A stretch of 64,000 nucleotides of DNA, taken from the NCBI GenBank assembly GCA_016934395.1, contig JAFGSZ010000155.1:1-64000 (forward strand), read 5' to 3'. The stretch comes from Bacteroidales bacterium. Lineage in GTDB: Bacteria > Bacteroidota > Bacteroidia > Bacteroidales > UBA10428. This document shows, one piece after another, positions 57,317 through 64,000 of the stretch (position 1 is the first letter of the stretch; the number at the start of each line of letters is the position of its first letter). A program made the translations under genes and the position numbers. The notes under the pieces are model-generated. The model made no database searches. It worked only from the letters and a program-made list of their open reading frames with translations, and was not told the DNA's origin.

Positions 57317-57712
57317 ATGTCTGTTACATCAAATAAGTTTACAAAGAATGAACGTCTTTTTCAACAAAAGATCATTACAAACTTATTTAAAAGCACCAAT
57401 TCTATTCACATTTACCCTATTAAAATAATATGGTTATATTCAGAATCTGAAGATGTCTTTCCCGCCCGTGTTTTATTTTCTGTACCTAAGAAGAATTTTA
57501 AACGAGCTGTTCAGAGAAATCTTCTTAAAAGGAGATTGCGTGAAATTTACAGACTTTACAAACATAATCTTTATAGTGAATTAGACAAAAATAACAAAAA
57601 AATTGCTCTTGCTATTATCTATAACAGTGCCGATAAGTATAGTTATTCCGAACTTGAACCCATAGTTTTAAAGGCATTAAAACGATTAGAAGCAAAACTT
57701 ACTGCCGAATAA
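57317..57712 (+). CDS. rnpA: Ribonuclease P protein component
   Basis: The 131-aa protein has the RNR motif in NFKRAVQRNLLKRRLREIYRL and the N-terminal FSVPKK segment. It matures tRNA 5' ends with RNase P RNA. The usual rpmH neighbour is absent, as often in Bacteroidota. It is the last gene of the plus-strand run from 50033. Confidence 0.95.
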   Translation: MSVTSNKFTKNERLFQQKIITNLFKSTNSIHIYPIKIIWLYSESEDVFPARVLFSVPKKNFKRAVQRNLLKRRLREIYRLYKHNLYSELDKNNKKIALAIIYNSADKYSYSELEPIVLKALKRLEAKLTAE

Positions 57713-58129
57713 AACAATGTCCCATATAATATTATAATTCATATAAATACATATTATATATTAATACATAGGTGTTTATATTTATCTTATAACCAATGTC
57801 AGGTAATTGAAACGAATACTTCAGATTAAATTTTACATCCGGTTACCTGGTGGAATTTGTTATAATATTTTTAGTTAAACTTAAATATATAATTGATTTG
57901 TAATATATTCCAATGTTTAATTAATTTTTTATTTTAAATAAAATACAATTCTTTTATTGTATTCCAAAACAATGAACATTTGTTAAAATAAACGAAATTA
58001 AATAGAATACGAAGCTTAAAAATAAATTATGATTCTTATTAAAGAAATATGAAGTAATCTTAATTCAAGAATGATCGAATTAAAGTATAAATGTAATAGA
58101 AACCGGTAAATCATTAATTTACAAAAATA
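57713..58129. other. AT-rich intergenic region after rnpA
   Basis: The 417 bp between convergent rnpA and the Nudix gene contain an inverted repeat CAGGTAA (57800-57806) / TTACCTG (57843-57849) and otherwise only AT-rich sequence. I find no ORF, RNA gene or DnaA-box cluster here. Confidence 0.5.
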
Positions 58130-58747
58130 TTAATCACAAATAACATTTTTCTCAGGATTTCTGAGATATTCAAACATAAGCTTAATTTGCGACTCCGTAT
58201 TCCTTAACTCAGATAAAGTAGGTATTTCGTTTTCAGCAAACCAATTTACATCAGTGGTTTCCATGCCGGCTTTTAGTTCACCGTCAATTTCAATACACAG
58301 AATAAATAATTTATAAACATGATATAGATCGGGAGGATGCGGGTGTTTATATTTATCGAGAACAGCTAATAATTTTACAGGTTTTACTATTAATCCGGAT
58401 TCTTCCTGTATTTCTTTTGCCGCAATTGTAAAAGGGCTCAGTCCGATATCAGCCCATCCACCCGGAATAGACCATTTTCCATCTAACGATTCCTTTACCA
58501 GTAATATTTTATTTTCCCTAAACACAACTCCCCTTACATCCACTTTAGGGGTTTGATATCCTTTCTCAGAGGCAAAAAGATCTGTAATCTTTTCAATTTT
58601 CTCATTAGAAATACAGTGCAGTAATTCAACACTTAATTCGCGGAGCTGCTGATATCTTTCGGTATCATACTTGCTTAAAGAATACGTTAAACCCGTTTGG
58701 GCTAGGGCTTGTATTTTTTTCGCTATTTCAAGCAGCGTGTTATCCAT
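58130..58747 (-). CDS. NUDIX hydrolase with N-terminal domain
   Basis: The 205-aa protein has an N-terminal helical domain (about 1-60) found in this Nudix subgroup, and a Nudix domain (about 65-195). Its box reads GWADIGLSPFTIAAKEIQEESGL: the later KEIQEE acidic pair needed for metal is kept, while the first Glu is Leu, as seen in this subgroup. It hydrolyses a nucleoside-diphosphate-linked substrate. It lies 12 bp after carB and is likely cotranscribed. Confidence 0.9.
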   Translation of the reverse strand: MDNTLLEIAKKIQALAQTGLTYSLSKYDTERYQQLRELSVELLHCISNEKIEKITDLFASEKGYQTPKVDVRGVVFRENKILLVKESLDGKWSIPGGWADIGLSPFTIAAKEIQEESGLIVKPVKLLAVLDKYKHPHPPDLYHVYKLFILCIEIDGELKAGMETTDVNWFAENEIPTLSELRNTESQIKLMFEYLRNPEKNVICD

Positions 58748-58759
58748 ATTTCAAAGGAA

Positions 58760-61700
58760 TTATTTATATTCATCCCAACTCTTAATAGCAATTTCATCTA
58801 TTCGGAGCTTACAGACAGCCGTCAAAAAGGCACTGGCCAGACGGGCATTGGTTATCAGGGGAATATTAAAATCCACGGAACTTCTTCTAATTGTATAGTC
58901 ATTACTTAATTCCTTTGAAGATAAATCTTTTGGAATATTTACCACAAGATCAATCAGTCCATTCTTTAAATAATCCAGCGTATTCGGTTTTTCATCCTCA
59001 TCAGGCCAGTGCAACATTGTAACGTTCATTCCGTTCATTTCAAGAAACTTGGCAGTACCCTTGGTTGCGAAAAGGTTATAGCCTTTTTCTGCCAGTAATC
59101 TGCAGCTATTTACCAGTTCAACCTTAGATCGCATTGGCCCTGTTGATAACAATATGTTTTTCTTTGGAATACTATAGCCAACCGAAAGCATGGATTTAAG
59201 AATAGCCTCATAAAAATTTTCCCCTATACATCCCACTTCACCTGTTGAGGACATATCCACTCCCAGGATTGGATCTGCCTTCTGGAGCCTTGAAAATGAA
59301 AACTGGGGCGCTTTAACACCGATATAATCAAGATCAAAAATAGATTTATGTGGCTTTTCTACCGGGACATTAAGCATAATCTTTGTGGCAATATCTATTA
59401 AATTAACTTTTAACACTTTAGATACAAATGGGAAACTTCTTGATGCACGGAGGTTACATTCAATTACTTTAATATCATTATCTTTTGCCAGAAACTGCAT
59501 GTTAAAGGGACCTGAAATATTTAAGGCGCGGGCAATTTCTCTGGAAATCTTTTTTATGCGCCGTACTGTCTCAAAATATATTTTTTGAGGAGGAAAAGTC
59601 ATGGTAGCATCTCCGGAATGAACACCGGCAAATTCAACATGCTCTGAGATAGCATAGGTAAATAATTCGCCATCGCGCGCCACGGCATCAATTTCAATTT
59701 CCTTGGCTTGTTCTATAAATTCAGAAACTACAACAGGGTATTGTTTTGAAACATTTGTTGCAAGATTTAAAAAGTGTTCCATCTCATCTCTGTTGGAAAC
59801 CACATTCATTGCTGCACCGGATAAAACATATGAAGGCCGCACCAAAACCGGAAAACCGACATCTTCAACAAATTTATAGATTTCGTTAATACTCGTTAAT
59901 TCCTTCCAACGGGGCTGATCGATTTTCAATTCATCACACAACATGCTGAATTTATGCCTGTTTTCTGCATTATCTATAGATAAAGGAGAAGTTCCTAAAA
60001 TGTTTACATTCTGGTTAAAAAGTCGCATGGCCAGGTTATTAGGAATTTGCCCACCCATTGAAATAATCACACCTTTTGGCAATTCAAGCTCTATAATATC
60101 CATCACCCGTTCAAAAGAAAGCTCGTCGAAATAGAGCCGGTCACACATATCATAATCCGTACTTACGGTTTCGGGATTATAATTAATCATTATTGACCGA
60201 TAGCCTTGTTGGTTTACAGTATTTAATGCATTTACACTACACCAGTCAAATTCAACACTGCTCCCTATACGATATGCTCCTGAACCCAATACGATTACTG
60301 ATTTATTATCATGTTGAAATTCTATATCGTGGCTGTTGCCGCAATATGTTAAATACAGATAATTTGTTTTGGCCGGGAATTCTGCTGCCAGTGTATCAAT
60401 TTGTTTAACATAAGGAATAATATTATGTTTTTTGCGAAATTCTCTAACTTCAAGAAGCCCTTCTTCAATATGTTCATTTACATCTTTAAGAATAAAACGC
60501 GCCAGCTGAAAGTCTGAAAATCCGAATTCTTTAGCCCGCAATATTTTTCCTCCCGGTGTTTCTTCTAATGTATTGTATTTAGAAAGTTCGTTCTTTAACT
60601 CAAATATATTTTTTAATTTATGTAAAAACCAGGGATCAATTTTTGTGAGCTCATGAATTTTTTCGATGGAATAATTTTTTTCAAAAGCATCCGCAATAAC
60701 AAAAATCCGCATATCAGTTGGCTCGTTAAGCTCCTTTTCAATATTTTCAAATTCCAGGTCCCGGTTACCAACAAAACCATGCATACCTTGTCCAATCATT
60801 CGCAATCCTTTTTGAATCGCTTCTTCAAAAGTACGGCCGATAGACATTACTTCTCCAACACTCTTCATGCTGCTTCCGATTTGCTTGGAAACACCTGAAA
60901 ATTTATTCAGATCCCAACGTGGTATTTTACATACAATATAGTCCAGGGCGGGTTCAAAAAATGCAGGAGTGGTTTTTGTAATTGAATTTTTTAATTCATG
61001 CAAGCCATAACCCAATGCCAGTTTAGCCGCAACAAATGCCAGGGGATAACCGGTGGCTTTAGAGGCAAGTGCACTGGAACGTGATAATCTGGCATTTACT
61101 TCAATTACACGGTAATCTTCAGAAAAGGGATCGAGAGCATATTGGATATTACATTCACCAACAATTCCGATATGTCTGATTATTTTAATTGCAAGCTCAC
61201 GTAATTTATGATATTCTGTATTGGTAAGAGTTTGCGAAGGCGCAACCACAATACTTTCTCCGGTATGTATCCCCAAGGGATCAAAATTTTCCATATTACA
61301 AACAGTAATACAGTTATTATATTGGTCTCTTACAACTTCATACTCAACTTCTTTCCAGCCTTTAAGTGATTTTTCAATTAATAATTGTTTTGAATATGAA
61401 AAAGCTTTACCGGCCAATTTTCGAAGTTCCTTTTCGTTGTTGCAAAAACCGCTTCCCTGGCCTCCAAGAGTATAGGCAGCCCGGATGATAATCGGATAAT
61501 TAAGCTTTTCAGCAGCCAGTACTGCATCCTCTACAGTAGTTACAGCAATGCTTTCAATGGTACTGATATTGATTTCATGTAATTTTTTTACAAAAATATC
61601 ACGGTCTTCAGTGTTAATAATAGCCTGAATTGGTGTACCCAGTACCCGCACATTGTTTTTTTCTAATATACCCTCTTTAAAAAGGTCTATTCCACAATTT

Positions 61701-61981
61701 AAAGCCGTTTGCCCGCCAAATGATAATAGAATTCCGTCTGGTTTTTCCTTTTCAATTACCCGTTTTACAAAATAAGTGGTTACAGGCAGAAAATAAATTT
61801 TATCTGCAATTCCTTCGGATGTTTGTACGGTTGCAATGTTGGGATTTATTAAAACAGTTTTGACCCCCTCTTCCCTCAACGCTTTTAAAGCCTGCGATCC
61901 TGAATAATCAAATTCTCCGGCTTCACCAATTTTTAATGCTCCTGAACCTAAAACAATTACTTTTTTTATAGATTTATCCAT
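58760..61981 (-). CDS. carB: Carbamoyl-phosphate synthase large subunit
   Basis: The 1073-aa enzyme (start at 61981, not the upstream in-frame ATG at 62020) has two homologous halves, each with an ATP-grasp domain, opening with VIVLGSGALKIGEAGEFDY and VIVLGSGAYRIGSSVEFDW, and a C-terminal MGS-like allosteric domain (about 935-1073). It makes carbamoyl phosphate for arginine and pyrimidines. No carA is in the window. It is divergent from argR, and its leader carries a hairpin. Confidence 0.97.
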   Translation of the reverse strand: MDKSIKKVIVLGSGALKIGEAGEFDYSGSQALKALREEGVKTVLINPNIATVQTSEGIADKIYFLPVTTYFVKRVIEKEKPDGILLSFGGQTALNCGIDLFKEGILEKNNVRVLGTPIQAIINTEDRDIFVKKLHEINISTIESIAVTTVEDAVLAAEKLNYPIIIRAAYTLGGQGSGFCNNEKELRKLAGKAFSYSKQLLIEKSLKGWKEVEYEVVRDQYNNCITVCNMENFDPLGIHTGESIVVAPSQTLTNTEYHKLRELAIKIIRHIGIVGECNIQYALDPFSEDYRVIEVNARLSRSSALASKATGYPLAFVAAKLALGYGLHELKNSITKTTPAFFEPALDYIVCKIPRWDLNKFSGVSKQIGSSMKSVGEVMSIGRTFEEAIQKGLRMIGQGMHGFVGNRDLEFENIEKELNEPTDMRIFVIADAFEKNYSIEKIHELTKIDPWFLHKLKNIFELKNELSKYNTLEETPGGKILRAKEFGFSDFQLARFILKDVNEHIEEGLLEVREFRKKHNIIPYVKQIDTLAAEFPAKTNYLYLTYCGNSHDIEFQHDNKSVIVLGSGAYRIGSSVEFDWCSVNALNTVNQQGYRSIMINYNPETVSTDYDMCDRLYFDELSFERVMDIIELELPKGVIISMGGQIPNNLAMRLFNQNVNILGTSPLSIDNAENRHKFSMLCDELKIDQPRWKELTSINEIYKFVEDVGFPVLVRPSYVLSGAAMNVVSNRDEMEHFLNLATNVSKQYPVVVSEFIEQAKEIEIDAVARDGELFTYAISEHVEFAGVHSGDATMTFPPQKIYFETVRRIKKISREIARALNISGPFNMQFLAKDNDIKVIECNLRASRSFPFVSKVLKVNLIDIATKIMLNVPVEKPHKSIFDLDYIGVKAPQFSFSRLQKADPILGVDMSSTGEVGCIGENFYEAILKSMLSVGYSIPKKNILLSTGPMRSKVELVNSCRLLAEKGYNLFATKGTAKFLEMNGMNVTMLHWPDEDEKPNTLDYLKNGLIDLVVNIPKDLSSKELSNDYTIRRSSVDFNIPLITNARLASAFLTAVCKLRIDEIAIKSWDEYK

Positions 61982-61986
61982 GTTAT

Positions 61987-62015
61987 CCCGATGAAGATTT
62001 ATTTTTTTTATCGGG
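61987..62015 (-). promoter_or_regulatory. Leader hairpin immediately before carB
   Basis: CCCGAT (61987-61992) and ATCGGG (62010-62015) can pair in the carB leader around a 17-base AT-rich loop, ending 5 bases from the ATG. It may limit ribosome access. It was chosen as notable because the position is so close to the start. Confidence 0.4.
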
Positions 62016-62017
62016 CT

Positions 62018-62025
62018 CAAAAGTA
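62018..62025 (-). promoter_or_regulatory. Possible -7 promoter element of carB
   Basis: The minus strand reads TACTTTTG, a match to TAnnTTTG, 37-44 bp before the carB ATG. The -33 element is unclear. It is close to the argR promoter on the other strand. Confidence 0.4.
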
Positions 62026-62046
62026 CAAATTATTTAATTAATTTTT

Positions 62047-62077
62047 ATTGGAAATTTCCAAATAATGTATATTTTTG
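62047..62077 (+). promoter_or_regulatory. Promoter of argR
   Basis: TATTTTTG (62070-62077) matches TAnnTTTG; ATTG (62047-62050) stands 19 bases upstream in place of TTTG. The start would fall near 62084, at the edge of the ARG box. Confidence 0.55.
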
Positions 62078-62084
62078 CAGTTGA

Positions 62085-62102
62085 AATGAATATTTATTCA
62101 AA
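62085..62102 (+). promoter_or_regulatory. ARG box (ArgR operator) before argR
   Basis: AATGAATATTTATTCAAA contains the perfect palindrome TGAATATTTATTCA, matching the ARG-box consensus. It ends 1 base before the argR ATG and covers the predicted start site. Bound ArgR would block its own transcription and could also affect divergent carB. Confidence 0.75.
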
Positions 62103-62579
62103 ATGAGGAATCGTACCGAAAGACTATTGGTTATTAAAAGTATAATTTCGTCTCAAAAAATTTCCAGTCAGGAAGAACTGTTAAAACTGCTGGAAGCAAA
62201 GAATTTCAATTATACACAGGCTACTCTTTCACGTGATCTTAAATTTTTAAAGGTAAATAAAATTGCTGACCCCGGAAAGGGATATATCTATAAATTACCT
62301 GATTTACCGGTTACCGAAACCAGTGAGATTGCTGAAAGCCATGCTGCTAAAGGCTTTGTCTCTATTCAGTTTTCGAATAAACTGGGTGTAATCAAAACAT
62401 TACCGGGTTATGCAAGCAGCATTGCGATGCTAATTGATTCTGCCAATCCTTTCGAAATTATAGGTACAATCGCAGGTGATGACACAATTCTGGTGATACC
62501 TAATGAGAATATTACAGAAAAAGATGTAATAAACTCATTAGTGTTAATTATTCCCGAACTAAAAAATAAACTGGATTAG
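62103..62579 (+). CDS. argR: Arginine repressor ArgR
   Basis: The 158-aa protein has an N-terminal winged helix (about 8-65, with QATLSRDLKFLKVNKI) and a C-terminal hexamerisation and arginine-binding domain with GTIAGDDTILVIP. It represses arginine biosynthesis when arginine is high. An ARG box abuts its start. It is followed by argG on the same strand. Confidence 0.95.
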   Translation: MRNRTERLLVIKSIISSQKISSQEELLKLLEAKNFNYTQATLSRDLKFLKVNKIADPGKGYIYKLPDLPVTETSEIAESHAAKGFVSIQFSNKLGVIKTLPGYASSIAMLIDSANPFEIIGTIAGDDTILVIPNENITEKDVINSLVLIIPELKNKLD

Positions 62580-62583
62580 GATT

Positions 62584-62650
62584 GGCTGGCTAGTTTTTAT
62601 TAATAGGTTTAAAATTTTAGAGATTTAAATCGCCAGCCCTCCTTTTTTTA
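62584..62650 (+). terminator. Long-loop inverted repeat between argR and argG
   Basis: GGCTGGC (62584-62590) and GCCAGCC (62632-62638) pair perfectly around a 41-base AT-rich loop, followed by a run of T (TCCTTTTTTTATA). It begins 5 bp after the argR stop. It could be a terminator or an attenuator before argG. Confidence 0.45.
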
Positions 62651-62673
62651 TAAAATTATTAAATAATAAAACA

Positions 62674-63912
62674 ATGAAAGAAAAAGTAATTCTTGCGTAT
62701 AGTGGTGGTTTAGATACATCGGTTATTCTTAAATGGCTGATCGATAAAGGATACGAGGTAATCGCCTATGTTGCGGATGTTGGTCAGGATGATAATTTTA
62801 GCGAAGTACGCGAAAAAGCATTAAAAATTGGAGCCTCAAAAGTTTATATTGAAGATCTGAAAGAAGAATTTGTAACTGATTATATTTTTCCGGCAATTAA
62901 AGCAAATGCCATTTACGAAAACAGATACTTACTTGGAACGGCTCTCGCCCGGCCATTAATTGCCAAAAGACATATCGAAATTGCTCGAAAGGAAAATGCA
63001 ATTTATGTTTCTCATGGTGCCACAGGAAAAGGAAACGATCAGGTTCGATTTGAATTATCGTTCTATGCGCTCAATCCAAAGATAAAAGTCCTGGCCCCAT
63101 GGAAGATGCAGGAATTTCTTGATGAATTTAAGGGCCGCACGGATATGCTGAATTATGTAAAAGAAAAAAACATACCTGTTAAAGCCACGCTTTCAAAACC
63201 ATTTAGTGAAGATGACAATTTATTACACATTAGTCATGAAGCAGGCATACTCGAAGATCCGGCATTTACGCCCGATAAAGACATTTATACTAAAATGAAA
63301 TTGCCTCAGGATGCTCCTGATAAAGAAACCAAAATCGAAATTTATTTTAAAGATGGTGTTCCGATAAAAATTGTAAACAAAAAAGAAAATATTACTAAAA
63401 CAAAACCTTTAGAATTATTTCAATATGCAAACCAGATAGGTGGCGAAAACGGAATTGGCCTGCTGGATATGGTAGAAAACCGATTTGTAGGAATAAAATC
63501 ACGTGGTGTATATGAAACACCCGGAGGTACAATTCTTTATGCTGCACACAGAGATATTGAAGGTATTGCCATGGATCGCGAGGTAATGAAATTAAGAGAT
63601 ATGTTATCCCCAAAATTTTCAGAACTGGTATACAATGGTTTTTGGTTTAGCCCCGAAATGGATTTTTTAAGTGCGGCCATTAATAAAAGCCAGGAATTAA
63701 TCGATGGTGTGGTTTATCTCACATTGTATAAAGGAAACATTTTTGTTGATGGACGTGAATCACCCAGTTCCTTATATAATAAAGAACTTTCGAGTATGGA
63801 CATCGAAGGAGGATTCGACCAGAAAGATAGCGCCGGATTTATTAAAATTAACGCGATTCGCCTGATGGCTCATCATGCTATATTAAAACAACAATCCAGA
63901 AGCAGGATATAA
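62674..63912 (+). CDS. argG: Argininosuccinate synthase
   Basis: The 412-aa enzyme joins citrulline and aspartate with ATP. It has the P-loop [11 protein letters not shown] at the N-terminus, [15 protein letters not shown] and the C-terminal conserved [17 protein letters not shown]. Length is normal. It is followed after 42 bp by argH, in the usual order. Confidence 0.97.
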   Translation: MKEKVILAYSGGLDTSVILKWLIDKGYEVIAYVADVGQDDNFSEVREKALKIGASKVYIEDLKEEFVTDYIFPAIKANAIYENRYLLGTALARPLIAKRHIEIARKENAIYVSHGATGKGNDQVRFELSFYALNPKIKVLAPWKMQEFLDEFKGRTDMLNYVKEKNIPVKATLSKPFSEDDNLLHISHEAGILEDPAFTPDKDIYTKMKLPQDAPDKETKIEIYFKDGVPIKIVNKKENITKTKPLELFQYANQIGGENGIGLLDMVENRFVGIKSRGVYETPGGTILYAAHRDIEGIAMDREVMKLRDMLSPKFSELVYNGFWFSPEMDFLSAAINKSQELIDGVVYLTLYKGNIFVDGRESPSSLYNKELSSMDIEGGFDQKDSAGFIKINAIRLMAHHAILKQQSRSRI

Positions 63913-63954
63913 AGGCCTGTTTTGGTTCATTCTAAATTTGAAGTAAGCGCTGAT

Positions 63955-64000
63955 ATGAAACTCTGGGACAAGGGCATAAAAATAAGTAAACGTATTGAGG
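63955..64000 (+). CDS. argH: Argininosuccinate lyase, 5' fragment cut by window edge
   Basis: An ATG at 63955 opens MKLWDKGIKISKRIE up to the window end. This start matches the typical N-terminus of Bacteroidota ArgH, and the position right after argG fits. Only 15 codons are visible. Confidence 0.75.
   Translation, partial: MKLWDKGIKISKRIE

Noticed and set aside
57713-58129. Replication origin next to rnpA
   Set aside because: No DnaA-box cluster, no dnaA or rpmH nearby, and the region is simple AT-rich sequence.
58439-58510. Inactive Nudix enzyme because the first Glu of the box is Leu
   Set aside because: The subgroup with the N-terminal helical domain often varies at this position, and the metal-binding Glu residues of the later KEIQEE part are kept.

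Overview
This window is a contiguous piece of an AT-rich genome of a Bacteroidota bacterium, most likely class Bacteroidia. The signs are a type IX secretion sorting domain (24254..23742), Bacteroidota sigma-factor promoters (TTTG, 19 bases, TAnnTTTG) such as the one before the tRNA, the single-chain CarB/ArgR/ArgG/ArgH arrangement, an F-type ATPase split between atpDC and atpBEFHAG, and several families typical of the phylum (C1q-like surface proteins, a YceD-type DUF177 protein, single-domain CheY-like regulators). I see no prophage, no insertion sequence, no CRISPR array and no rRNA.

Layout. 1-3.9 kb: the start of a large secreted LamG-type surface protein (running off the left edge), an unknown 290-aa protein, a 9-bp tandem repeat and a zinc metallopeptidase. 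4-8.9 kb: an HlyD-type adaptor, tsaB, a DUF3108 protein, efp and a GAF/PP2C phosphatase. 8.9-13.4 kb (minus): O-antigen ligase-like protein, Wzz-like chain-length protein, tyrS, cvpA. 13.5-13.7 kb: tRNA-Arg(CCT), with its 3' end and terminator duplicated 124 bp downstream. 13.8-18.9 kb (minus): a tightly coupled four-gene operon (amidase with peptidoglycan-binding domain, membrane protein, SH3-subtilase, large secreted protein) whose function I cannot name. 19-28 kb: dodecin, hemolysin III, a GH16 protein without its catalytic glutamates, surface proteins, a GT9 glycosyltransferase, a hydrolase and atpCD. 28-38.4 kb: an outer-membrane protein, a lone receiver domain, DUF177-rpmF-plsX-fabH, bactofilin, then the F-ATPase membrane and stalk operon. 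38.4-46.2 kb: a GT39-like membrane protein, then a TetR-LolA-like-ABC-barrel operon read leftward. 46.3-57.7 kb: ECF sigma/anti-sigma-like/beta-barrel triad, ThiF-like protein, hybrid histidine kinase, peptidase E, AsmA-like protein, histidine kinase, rnpA. 57.7-64 kb: carB-nudix divergent from argR-argG-argH.

How the genes fit together. Most of the window is housekeeping: translation (tyrS, efp, tsaB, rpmF, tRNA), phospholipid and fatty-acid initiation (plsX, fabH), ATP synthesis, and arginine/carbamoyl-phosphate synthesis under ArgR, with an ARG box directly in front of argR. The least explained parts are (a) the four-gene peptidase/membrane operon at 13.8-18.9 kb; (b) the envelope-transport operon at 39.9-46.2 kb, whose TetR regulator carries a perfect EF-hand-like calcium loop and has two operator-like palindromes upstream; and (c) a cytoplasmic-looking protein that joins three internal repeats to a GH16 fold with both catalytic glutamates replaced. 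Functions are inferred from motifs read by eye; no database search was run.
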